From the NCBI RefSeq assembly GCF_028737255.1, contig NZ_JAQZAN010000003.1, forward strand, positions 310,001 through 374,000: a DNA stretch of 64,000 nucleotides, given 5' to 3'. Source of the DNA: Actinomycetospora straminea. Lineage in GTDB: Bacteria > Actinomycetota > Actinomycetes > Mycobacteriales > Pseudonocardiaceae. Made by a program: the position numbers and the translations under genes. Each line of letters starts with the position of its first letter. The stretch's first letter is position 1. This document shows, one piece after another, positions 50,348 to 58,392 of the stretch. The notes beneath the pieces were generated by a model. The model searched no databases, was not told the DNA's origin, and worked only from the letters and a program-made list of their open reading frames with translations.

Positions 50348-52124
50348 CAGCGGATGGGCGGCGGTGGCCGAGGAGCCACGTCCCTCTGCTGCGCCGTGCT
50401 GGTCGCGGTGGGCGCCGGGCCCCGAGCTCGCGTCGGCCCTGGAGGGCTCCGAGCCCGTCGACCTCGCCGACGACGAGGGCTACGACGCCGCGGAGCGACT
50501 CGCCGGCTGGGAGGCGATCGTCAACTGGGCGACCGGCCGCCTCCATCGCGAGACCGCCCACTACCTGCAGGCGCGCGTGGCCCGGGCGCGCGGCGCCGGG
50601 CGGGGCGAGCTGGCGTCCGAGGCCGTGGCGATGGAGGTCGCCACCCTCGCCCGCATCTCACCGCGCTCGGGCGAGATCCGCATCCACCAGGCCGGCGCCC
50701 TCGTCGAGCAGCTGCCGTGCACGCTCGCGGCGCTCGAGGACGGGCGCATCTCCCTCGGGCACGCGCGGGCGGTGCTCGACCAGGTCGAGCTCTGCGATCC
50801 CGGCACCGCCCGGGCGGTGGACGCCGAGCTGTGGGCGCGCCCGGCCCGCGACCGCACGCCGGCGCAGCTGCGCGACGTGGTCCGCCGGATCGTGGCCCGG
50901 CTCGATCCCGAGATGGTCCGCCGCCGCCCCGAGCAGGCCCGGAAGACGCGGGAGCTGCGCTACTGGTCGGAGGACCACGGGGCCACCGGCGTGATCCAGC
51001 TGCGCCTGCCCGGCGACGAGGCGCGCGGCGTCTACTCGATCATCGACACCCTGGCCCGCGCCGCCGGCGACGCCCCGGACGGCGAGCAGCGCACCCTGGC
51101 GCAGAAGCGCGCCGACACCGCCCGCGACCTGGTGCTCGACGGCGCCACGGCTGGTGGCGGCGACTGCTGCTGCGGTGACGCCGCGGGCGTCGGCGTGACG
51201 GGCGAGGGTGCCGCGGGTGACCGCCGCGACGCCGACGCCGAGGACGCGTCGAGCGCCGAGGACGCGTCGAGCACCGAGGACGCGTCGAGCACCGAGGACG
51301 CGTCGAGCACCGAGGACGCTGAGGACACCGAGGACGACCCCGCCGCGGACGTGTCCGGGGAGCGCGGGGCGCCGCGACCCGACGCCGAGGACGCGCGCGA
51401 CCCGGCGCGCGGGGTCCGGGCCGGGCGGCGGTCGCCGATCCGGGCCGAGGTGCGGGTGACCATCGGGTGGGACGTGCTGGCCGGGTTCTCCGACCGTCCG
51501 GGTGAGCTCGAGGGCCACGGCCCGATCCCGGCCGCCATGGCCCGACGTCTCGCGTCCGACCCCGGCGCCTGGTGGCGGCGGCTGCTGACCGACCCGGTCA
51601 CCGGCACCGCGGCCCACCTCGACGCCCGCCGCTACCGACCACCCGCGTCGATGCAGGACTTCGTGCGGGCCCGCGACATGACGTGTGCGGCGCCCGGGTG
51701 CCGGGTGCCGGCGGCGCGCTGCGACCTCGACCACGTGGTGCGCTACGAGCACGACAAACCGGGTGGTGGTGCCGGGCGCACCCGTGGCGACACCCTCAAG
51801 CCCGCGTGCCGTCGACATCACCGGATCAAGACGCACGGAGGGTGGTCGGCGACGCTCGGCCCCGACCCGGACGGCGGCAGCGCGCCGGTGATCACCTGGA
51901 CGTCCCCGTCGGGCCATCGGTGGTGGGTGCGCTCGCCGGCGCTCGACCCGCCGTTGGACCGGCCGCAGTGGGGCGACGGCGTCCCTGACGACCCGCGTCA
52001 TGATCAGGACGAGGACAGGGGCGGGGCAGCCGGCGGCGAGGTCGACGGCTGGCCGTCGCTGGTCGACTCGTGGCGACGGCGGGAGGCGGTGCGTCCGGCG
52101 GACCACGGTCGGCGGGCGGGCTGA
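50340..52124 (+). CDS. DUF222/HNH endonuclease-domain protein (13E12 family)
   Basis: 594 aa. N-terminal DUF222 helical domain (LAGWEAIVNWATGRL to about 290), an acidic low-complexity linker (four 18-bp DNA repeats at 51240-51311, coding EDASSx), then a C-terminal HNH nuclease fold: CAAPGCRVPAARCDLDHVVRYEH and LKPACRRHHRIKTHGGW with the zinc Cys pairs and catalytic His. Homologous mycobacterial 13E12-repeat genes are LexA-controlled; the start codon here lies inside a SOS box. Role in DNA damage response or mobile DNA is unknown. Confidence 0.86.
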   Translation: MFDSGWAAVAEEPRPSAAPCWSRWAPGPELASALEGSEPVDLADDEGYDAAERLAGWEAIVNWATGRLHRETAHYLQARVARARGAGRGELASEAVAMEVATLARISPRSGEIRIHQAGALVEQLPCTLAALEDGRISLGHARAVLDQVELCDPGTARAVDAELWARPARDRTPAQLRDVVRRIVARLDPEMVRRRPEQARKTRELRYWSEDHGATGVIQLRLPGDEARGVYSIIDTLARAAGDAPDGEQRTLAQKRADTARDLVLDGATAGGGDCCCGDAAGVGVTGEGAAGDRRDADAEDASSAEDASSTEDASSTEDASSTEDAEDTEDDPAADVSGERGAPRPDAEDARDPARGVRAGRRSPIRAEVRVTIGWDVLAGFSDRPGELEGHGPIPAAMARRLASDPGAWWRRLLTDPVTGTAAHLDARRYRPPASMQDFVRARDMTCAAPGCRVPAARCDLDHVVRYEHDKPGGGAGRTRGDTLKPACRRHHRIKTHGGWSATLGPDPDGGSAPVITWTSPSGHRWWVRSPALDPPLDRPQWGDGVPDDPRHDQDEDRGGAAGGEVDGWPSLVDSWRRREAVRPADHGRRAG

Positions 52125-52207
52125 CACACCGGCCTCGGACCGCCGTCACCTCCCGCAGACCGGGAGCCCCTGCTGCGCCGGGCCCGCGACCACAGCAGGC
52201 TGGGAGC

Positions 52208-53386
52208 GTGCGGACGGACGTGGTCGTCGTGGGCGCCGGGCCGGCGGGGCTGGTCCTCGCGTGGCTGCTGCAGCGGGCGGGGGTGGAGACGACCGTCGTG
52301 GAGGCCCAGCCGCACGACCAGCTCGGCAAGCTCCCCAAGGCCGGCATCGTCGAGTACCGGACCGTGCAGCTGCTGACCGCCGAGGGCCTGGGCGGCGCGG
52401 TCCTCGACTTCGCGGCCGAGAACCACCGCTGCGAGTTCCGCACCGCCGACGAGTCGGTGCTCGTCGACTACGGCGCGCTCACCGGCGGGCGGCCCCACTA
52501 CGTGTTCCCGCAGCACGAGCTCGTCGCCCGAGTCGCCACGTCGTTCCTCGACGAGGGCGGCCGGGTGCTGTTCGAGCACCGCGTCACCGGCGTCGAGCAG
52601 GACGCCGACGGCGCGCGGGTGACCACGACCGGGCCGGACGGGCCGCAGGAGCTCCACGCCGAGGTGGTCGTGGGCTGCGACGGGGCGGGCAGCGCGGTGG
52701 CCCGGTCGCTGGCCGGGCACGTCACCTCGCACGAGCGTCGCCACCCCCAGCGCTTCCTCGTCATCAGCGCCGCGATGCCCCCGCTGGTCGACCACACGAT
52801 CTACGCGGCCCATCCGCGCGGCTACGCCGCCCACATGCGCCGGCTGCCCGAGGTCACGCGCCTCTACCTCGAGGTCCCCGGCGACCAGGGCCCCGCCGAC
52901 TGGCCGCACGACCGCATCCGCGACGAGGTCGGCCGGCGGCTCGGCGCCGACCTCGGTGGCGTCGAGCTCCCGGAGGTCGACGTCCTCGACCTCCGGGTCC
53001 GGGTGACGACGCCCATGCAGCACGGCCGGGTCTTCCTGGTCGGCGACGCGGCGCACCTCATCACACCCGCCGGCGGCAAGGGCATGAACCTCGCGATCTT
53101 CGACGCCGTGGAGCTCGCCCACGGGCTGGTCGAGCGGTTCGGCCCGCAGGGCGACCCCGCCCGCAGCGAGCGCTACAGCGCGACCCGCCTGCCCGCGATC
53201 TGGCGCACCGAGGCGTTCTCCGACTGGTTCCTGCGGATCATGACGGCCCCGCCCGGCGCGGGCGACGAGCGCGACGGCTTCGGCCTCGGGCTGCGCGAGG
53301 GCTGGGTGTCGTCGCTGCAGCGTGACCCGCTGCTGCGCCGGTGGTTCGCCCACTCCTACGCGGGCGTCGACCCGCAGGACGCGTAG
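52208..53386 (+). CDS. pobA: 4-hydroxybenzoate 3-monooxygenase (PobA)
   Basis: 392 aa, close to the 394 of Pseudomonas PobA. VVVGAGPAGLVLAWLLQ (FAD), HYVFPQHELVARV, VVGCDGAGSAVA (DG motif), AAHPRGYAAHMRR and GDAAHLITPAGGKGMNLA. Hydroxylates 4-hydroxybenzoate to protocatechuate with NAD(P)H. GTG 52208 chosen to begin two codons before the FAD strand. Convergent with qsuB (one base between stops); both enzymes yield protocatechuate. Confidence 0.78.
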   Translation: MRTDVVVVGAGPAGLVLAWLLQRAGVETTVVEAQPHDQLGKLPKAGIVEYRTVQLLTAEGLGGAVLDFAAENHRCEFRTADESVLVDYGALTGGRPHYVFPQHELVARVATSFLDEGGRVLFEHRVTGVEQDADGARVTTTGPDGPQELHAEVVVGCDGAGSAVARSLAGHVTSHERRHPQRFLVISAAMPPLVDHTIYAAHPRGYAAHMRRLPEVTRLYLEVPGDQGPADWPHDRIRDEVGRRLGADLGGVELPEVDVLDLRVRVTTPMQHGRVFLVGDAAHLITPAGGKGMNLAIFDAVELAHGLVERFGPQGDPARSERYSATRLPAIWRTEAFSDWFLRIMTAPPGAGDERDGFGLGLREGWVSSLQRDPLLRRWFAHSYAGVDPQDA

Positions 53387-53387
53387 C

Positions 53388-55217
53388 TCAGGCAGCTGGG
53401 CCGGCCACCCGCGCCCGCCGGTGTGCCGCCATGCGCGCGGGGGCGTCGGCGGCGCCGTGCCCCGCGTAGCCGCCGACGCGCTGGACGGCCTCGACGAACA
53501 CCCGCCCGCCGAGCACCTCGGTCACGACGTGCCGGTACTCGCCGTGCTCGTCGCGGTCGACCAGGACGCGGTGGGCGCGCAGCTCGGCGGCCGTCTCCTC
53601 GTCGACCCACCCCCGGGCGACGAGGTCGTCGTAGTGGTTCGGCCCGACGTCGACCAGCCGCACGCCGGCGGCTGTCGCCGCCCGCGCGACGGCGAGGACG
53701 TCGTCGACGGCCAGCGCGAGCGACTGCGGCGCGGGGACCCCGGGCGCCCAGCCCCCGCGGCGGACCACCGACGACGACAGCACGATGCGCAGCGCGTCCG
53801 CGCCCGTCCCCGCGGCGAGCAGCCGGCTGCGGACCAGCCCGAACGGCGCGGCGACCTCCCACTCGCCGACGGGCTCCAGGCCGAGGCAGGCGCGGTGGAA
53901 GAGCGAGGTCTCGCCGACGTCGTCCCACGGCGGCGTCAGCGCGACGTGGTCGATGCCGGCGACGTGGCCCGGACGGCGCGGGACCCCGGTCGGCACGAAG
54001 TCGCCGGGCCAGAAGTCGGCGCGGCCGGGCTCGGGGCGCTGCGGGCAGCAGAGCAGCAGTGACCCGTCCGGCGCGCCGACGGCACGCAGGTCGGCCTCGT
54101 CCGCGGCGTGTGGCAGGTCCCGGCGCGGGGCGAGCAGCGCCTCGGCCCGGCGCGCCAGGGCCTCCGGGTCGTCGGTGCGCACCGCGAGGCCCGCGATCGA
54201 CGTGGTGGGCACCGGCTCCTCGCTGACGACCACCCGCGCCTCGCCCGCCTCCCACAGCGTCACCGGCTTCGTGCGGTGCCGACCGGTGGCGTCGAGACCC
54301 AGCGCGTGCAGGACGGTGCCGATCTCGTCGGCGGTGTCGGGGTCGACGGCGAGCTCGACGAACGCGGGGCCGTGCACCGGCGGGCGCGGCGGCAGGGTGC
54401 CGGCGACGCCGACCGTCTCCTCGAGGGCGAGCAGCGAGCGCCGCGCGTCGCGGGCGGCGCGCCACGGGTCGGCCTGGCGCACGACGTCGTTGAACACCTC
54501 CAGCGACCACGGCCCGGCGTACCCCGCGGCGGCGACCGCGCCGGTGAACCCCGCGAGGTCGAAGGCGCCCTGACCGGGGAAGAGCCGGTGGTGGCGGCTC
54601 CACGGGAGCACGTCCATGGCGAGCTCGGGGGCGTCCGCGAGCTGCACGAAGAAGATCTTCTCGCCGGGGACGTCGCGGATCGGCGCGGGGTCGGAGCCGC
54701 GCGAGAGGATGTGGAAGCTGTCGAGGCACACGCCCAGCGCCGGGTGGTCGGCGGCTTCGACGATGCGCCACGACCGGTCCCAGGTGTCGACGTGCCGGCC
54801 CCACGCCAGCGCCTCGTAGGCCAGGCGCAGGCCCCGGTCGGCCGCCCGCGACGCGGCGACGTGCAGCTGCTCGGCGGCGAGGTCGTCGTCGTCCACCGCG
54901 TGCGGGTGCACCGACGAGCACACGAGCGCGGTGGTGACACCGAGCTGCTCCATCACCGCGAACTTGCGGTCGAGGCGGCGCAGGGCGTCGGCGAAGTCGT
55001 CCGGCGGGAGCGCCTCGAGGTCCCGGACCGGCTGGAACAGCTCGATCGCGAGCCCCAGGTCGGCGCACCGCGCGGCGATCTCCGCCGGCCGCTCCGGCGA
55101 GGCCAGCATGTCCGGCTCGAAGATCTCCACGCCGTCGAAGCCCGCCGCGGCGGCCGCGGCCAGCTTGTCCTCGAGCAGCCCGGAGAGGCAGACGGTGGCG
55201 AGGGCGTGACGGGGCAC
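53388..55217 (-). CDS. qsuB: 3-Dehydroshikimate dehydratase, fused TIM-barrel and HPPD-like domains (QsuB type)
   Basis: 609 aa from GTG 55217 (AAGGAG 7 nt upstream). N-terminal xylose-isomerase-like TIM barrel (1 to about 290; FDGVEIFEPDML, ALVCSSVHPHA, LGVCLDSFHILSRG, FFVQLADAPEL, SLEVFND) and C-terminal 4-hydroxyphenylpyruvate dioxygenase-like VOC domain (about 310-590; HVAGIDHVALTPP, ILSSSVV-like strand). Converts 3-dehydroshikimate to protocatechuate in quinate/shikimate catabolism; the C-terminal domain's role is uncertain. Follows aroE by 58 nt containing a 13-bp direct repeat GACGGCAGGGTCA. Confidence 0.88.
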   Translation of the reverse strand: MPRHALATVCLSGLLEDKLAAAAAAGFDGVEIFEPDMLASPERPAEIAARCADLGLAIELFQPVRDLEALPPDDFADALRRLDRKFAVMEQLGVTTALVCSSVHPHAVDDDDLAAEQLHVAASRAADRGLRLAYEALAWGRHVDTWDRSWRIVEAADHPALGVCLDSFHILSRGSDPAPIRDVPGEKIFFVQLADAPELAMDVLPWSRHHRLFPGQGAFDLAGFTGAVAAAGYAGPWSLEVFNDVVRQADPWRAARDARRSLLALEETVGVAGTLPPRPPVHGPAFVELAVDPDTADEIGTVLHALGLDATGRHRTKPVTLWEAGEARVVVSEEPVPTTSIAGLAVRTDDPEALARRAEALLAPRRDLPHAADEADLRAVGAPDGSLLLCCPQRPEPGRADFWPGDFVPTGVPRRPGHVAGIDHVALTPPWDDVGETSLFHRACLGLEPVGEWEVAAPFGLVRSRLLAAGTGADALRIVLSSSVVRRGGWAPGVPAPQSLALAVDDVLAVARAATAAGVRLVDVGPNHYDDLVARGWVDEETAAELRAHRVLVDRDEHGEYRHVVTEVLGGRVFVEAVQRVGGYAGHGAADAPARMAAHRRARVAGPAA

Positions 55218-55275
55218 GATCGCTCCTTCCGACGGCAGGGTCACGACGACGGCAGGGTCAGGACGACGGGGGCGG

Positions 55276-56151
55276 TCAGGGAGACGCGGCGACCAGCTCG
55301 GTGAAGTGGCCGAGCATCCGGTCCGCGTCGGGCTCCACGCCGGTGAAGAGCCGGAACGCGTCGATGGCCTGGAACACGGCCATGCCGCCGCCGTCGAGCA
55401 CCCGCAGCCCGCGGGCCCGGGCCGTGCGCACGAGCTCGGTCTCCAGCGGCCGGTACACGACGTCGGCGACCCACAGCCGCGGGTCCAGCAGCTCGGCGGG
55501 CACGGGGGAGCCGGGGTGGCCGGCCATCCCGGTCGGTGTCGCGTGGACCAGGCCGTCGGCGTCGGCGAGCGCCGCGGCCAGGGCCGACGCGGGCACGGCC
55601 GAGGCCGCCGGCACCGCCCGCGCGAGCGCCGCCGCGCGGGACGGGTCCGCGTCCACCACGGTCAGCCGGCCGGCCCCGAGGCGCACCAGCGCGTGCGCGA
55701 CGGCCGCGCCCGCGCCGCCGGCCCCGAGCACCACGACGTGCCCGAGCGCGGCGTCCGGCAGCCCGCGGCGCAGGGACGTCGCGAACCCCGACCAGTCGGT
55801 GTTGTCTCCGGCGGCGATGCCGTCGGGGCCGAGCACGATGGTGTTCACCGCGCCCAGGGCCTCGGCGTCGGGGGACAGGGTGTCGAGGTGCGGCAGCACG
55901 GTCTGCTTGACGGGGTGGGTGAGGTTGAGGCCCCGGAAGCCGGCGAGCCGGGCCGCGTCGAGCACGCGGCCGACGTCGCCGGCACCCAGCCCGAGCACGT
56001 CGAGGTCGAGGCGCTGGTAGAGGTAGCGCATCCCCTGCGCGTCGCCCTCGCGCTCGTGCAGTGCCGGGGTCAGCGACGGCCCGATCCCGGAGCCGACGAG
56101 GCCCACGAGCACCCGCGAGGTGCCGACCAGCGTGCCGTTGGGCGACCTCAC
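55276..56151 (-). CDS. aroE: Shikimate/quinate dehydrogenase (AroE family)
   Basis: 291 aa. Substrate site GSGIGPSLTPALHE, catalytic K82 in LNLTHPVKQT, NAIV-like GAVNTIVLG, GDNTDWSGF (Asp ligand), NADP loop VVLGAGGAGAAVAHAL. The SGIGPSLTP start and operon place with qsuB and an MHS transporter suggest a catabolic quinate/shikimate dehydrogenase rather than the biosynthetic AroE. GTG 56151 overlaps the transporter stop. Confidence 0.86.
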   Translation of the reverse strand: MRSPNGTLVGTSRVLVGLVGSGIGPSLTPALHEREGDAQGMRYLYQRLDLDVLGLGAGDVGRVLDAARLAGFRGLNLTHPVKQTVLPHLDTLSPDAEALGAVNTIVLGPDGIAAGDNTDWSGFATSLRRGLPDAALGHVVVLGAGGAGAAVAHALVRLGAGRLTVVDADPSRAAALARAVPAASAVPASALAAALADADGLVHATPTGMAGHPGSPVPAELLDPRLWVADVVYRPLETELVRTARARGLRVLDGGGMAVFQAIDAFRLFTGVEPDADRMLGHFTELVAASP

Positions 56152-57500
56152 CACGAGCCGGCCGACGCCGCCGCGGCCGGCGCGTCGTGGAACGTCTCGA
56201 GCTCGGCGGTCGGGACGTGCGCGGTCTCGCGGGTGGTCGCGGCGGCCGCGGCGGCGAGGACGCAGAGCACCGCGCCCAGGACGGCGACCGGCACCCAGCC
56301 GTTCGGGCCGTCGCCGGCCATCGCGGCGGCGATCGTCGGCACGAACCCGCCGATGGCGAACCCGATCTGCGTGCCCAGCGCGACGCCGGTCAGGCGCACG
56401 CGCGTCGGGAACATCTCGCCGTAGAGCGCGGGCCACACCCCGTTGGCGGCGCTGTAGACGACGCCGGAGAGCAGGATGCCGGTGAGGAAGACGAGCAGGT
56501 AGGCGCCAGACGAGATCGCCCACAGGTACAGGGCGAAGGCGACCGCGCTGCCCAGCGCGCCGCCGATGAACACCGGCCGGCGCCCGATCCGGTCGGCCAG
56601 CCGCGCCCACAGCGGGATCGCGGCGAGCGCCACGACGTTGGCGAGGATGCCGACCCAGAGCATCGCGGTGCGCGAGAGGTCACGGTCGCCGGTGGCGAAC
56701 GACAGGGCCCAGACGCTGACGAGCGTGCTCACCGACGACACGAGCGCGGCCAGCACGACGCGCAGCACCGCTGCCCAGTGCTTGCGCAGCAGGACGACCA
56801 GCGGGGCGCCGTCCTGCTCGGTGTCCGTCTCGGCGAAGACCGGCGTCTCGCCCAGGGTGCGCCGGATGACCAGGCCCGCGACGACCACGACCACGCTCAG
56901 CCAGAACGGCACCCGCCAGCCCCAGCTCAGCAACTGCTCCTGCGGCAGGGCGGCGAACGGCAGGAACACCGCGGACGCGAGCACCAGGCCGGCCTGCGTG
57001 CCGCCGAGGGTGAAGCTCGTGAAGAAGGCGCGTCGCCCGTCCGGGGCGTGCTCGAGCGTCATCGAGCTGGCGCCGGCCTGCTCGCCGCCCGCGGAGAAGC
57101 CCTGCGCGAGGCGCGCCACGACGAGCAGGATCGGTGCGACCACGCCGGCCGTCGCGTAGCTCGGCAGGCAGCCGATCGCGAACGTCGACACCCCCATGAG
57201 CAGGATCGTCGCCACGAGGACGCGCTTGCGCCCCACGCGGTCGCCGATGTGCCCGAGCACGATCGCGCCGAGCGGGCGGGCGACGTAGCCGACGCCGAAC
57301 GTCGCGAGGGCCAGCAGCGTCCCGGCGGCCGGGCTCGACGACGGGAAGAACACGTCGTCGAAGACCAGTGCGGCGGCCGTGCCGTAGATGAAGAAGTCGT
57401 AGTACTCCAGCGCGCTGCCGATCCAGGCGGCCAGCGCGGCCCGGCGCGGCTGGGCCTGTGGCGGTGCGGCGTCAGGAGTGGGTGCGGAGGGGTGCGTCAT
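56148..57500 (-). CDS. MHS-family MFS transporter (ShiA/PcaT-like)
   Basis: 450 aa, 12 membrane segments. LAAWIGSALEYYDFFIYGTAAALVF and motif A GHIGDRVGRKRVLV, then LVVARLAQGFSAGGEQAGA, are MHS signatures. Family members import shikimate, alpha-ketoglutarate or aromatic acids with H+. First gene of the transporter-aroE-qsuB operon, so the likely substrate is shikimate, quinate or dehydroshikimate. ATG 57500 has GGGAG upstream. Confidence 0.88.
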   Translation of the reverse strand: MTHPSAPTPDAAPPQAQPRRAALAAWIGSALEYYDFFIYGTAAALVFDDVFFPSSSPAAGTLLALATFGVGYVARPLGAIVLGHIGDRVGRKRVLVATILLMGVSTFAIGCLPSYATAGVVAPILLVVARLAQGFSAGGEQAGASSMTLEHAPDGRRAFFTSFTLGGTQAGLVLASAVFLPFAALPQEQLLSWGWRVPFWLSVVVVVAGLVIRRTLGETPVFAETDTEQDGAPLVVLLRKHWAAVLRVVLAALVSSVSTLVSVWALSFATGDRDLSRTAMLWVGILANVVALAAIPLWARLADRIGRRPVFIGGALGSAVAFALYLWAISSGAYLLVFLTGILLSGVVYSAANGVWPALYGEMFPTRVRLTGVALGTQIGFAIGGFVPTIAAAMAGDGPNGWVPVAVLGAVLCVLAAAAAATTRETAHVPTAELETFHDAPAAAASAGSW

Positions 57501-57554
57501 GGGCGGGCTCCCGGCTCGTGCGGCGGTGCACGACACCCGCGGCGGACCGCGAAT

Positions 57555-57581
57555 GTACCGTTTGGTTACGTACCGGATGGT
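57555..57581. promoter_or_regulatory. Direct repeats GTACCGTTTGGT / GTACCGGATGGT
   Basis: Two 12-mers at 57555-57566 and 57570-57581, each with an ACC-N4-GGT core, 55-80 bp upstream of the transporter start. A related ACCAGATGGT lies before the tetR gene (58340-58349). Probable TetR operators. Confidence 0.6.
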
Positions 57582-57640
57582 GAGTTGGATGACACCGCCG
57601 TGTCAAGGGAGGGTCAGGTCCGGGCCGGCCCGGACCGGCG

Positions 57641-58300
57641 TCAGTCCCGGCCGACGTGCGCCGTCAGGTACTCGACGACGAGGTCGCCCAGCATCCGGCG
57701 GTAGTGGTCGCGCCGGGCGGGGTCGAGCATGTCCCGGCCCAGCACGGCGTGGAACGTGTGCCGGTTGGCCGTGCGGAACACGCAGAACGCGCTGATCACC
57801 ATGTGCACGTCGACGGCGTCGACGTCGTCGCGGAAGAGCCCCGACGCCCGCCCGCGCGCGAGCACGCGGTCGAGCACCTCCACGGCCGGCTCGGCGAGGC
57901 CGGGCAGCACCGACGAGGTGCGCAGGTGCTCGGCGTGGTGGATGTTCTCGATGCTCACGAGGCGGATGAAGTCCGGGTGGGCCTCGTGGTGGTCGAAGGT
58001 CAGGTCGGTCAGCGCGCGGACCGCGGCGGTGGGGTGCAGGTGCTCGACGTCCACGTCCTGCTCGAGCGCGCGGATGCCGCGGTACGCCTGCTCGAGGACC
58101 GCGAGGTAGAGGCCCTGCTTGCTGCCGAAGTAGTAGTAGAGCATCCGCTTGGTGGTACGGGTCTTCGCGGCGATCTCGTCGACGCGCGCACCGGCGAGGC
58201 CGCGGGTCGCGAACTCCTCGGTGGCGACGGCGAGGATCTCGGCGCGGGTGCGCACCGCGTCCCGCTGCTTCTCGCCGGTGGTCTGCCGACCTGCGCCCAC
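57641..58300 (-). CDS. TetR-family transcriptional regulator
   Basis: 219 aa. HTH: RTRAEILAVATEEFATRGLAGARVDEIAAKTRTTKRMLYYYFGSKQGL (given in order), then a helical ligand domain with a His/Glu-rich stretch. Located just upstream of the transporter-aroE-qsuB operon on the same strand; likely its repressor with a shikimate-pathway ligand. Its own upstream region has ACCAGATGGT. Confidence 0.87.
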   Translation of the reverse strand: MGAGRQTTGEKQRDAVRTRAEILAVATEEFATRGLAGARVDEIAAKTRTTKRMLYYYFGSKQGLYLAVLEQAYRGIRALEQDVDVEHLHPTAAVRALTDLTFDHHEAHPDFIRLVSIENIHHAEHLRTSSVLPGLAEPAVEVLDRVLARGRASGLFRDDVDAVDVHMVISAFCVFRTANRHTFHAVLGRDMLDPARRDHYRRMLGDLVVEYLTAHVGRD

Positions 58301-58339
58301 GCGAGGAAGTCAATCACGGGTCGCGGCCGTCACGAATGA

Positions 58340-58349
58340 ACCAGATGGT
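58340..58349. promoter_or_regulatory. ACCAGATGGT site upstream of tetR
   Basis: Same ACC-N4-GGT core as 57555-57581, 40 bp before the tetR ATG; candidate autoregulatory site. Confidence 0.45.
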
Positions 58350-58392
58350 GAACGACCCCCCCCGACGATGCCGGGGTGGTCGTCGCCCGCCG

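Noticed and set aside
51240-51311. CRISPR-like repeat array
   Set aside because: The 18-bp repeats are contiguous, in frame and lack spacers; they encode a linker.
55231-55260. Insertion sequence or attachment site at the GACGGCAGGGTCA repeats
   Set aside because: Only two short direct copies in a 58-nt gap; no integrase, terminal inverted repeats or target duplication.
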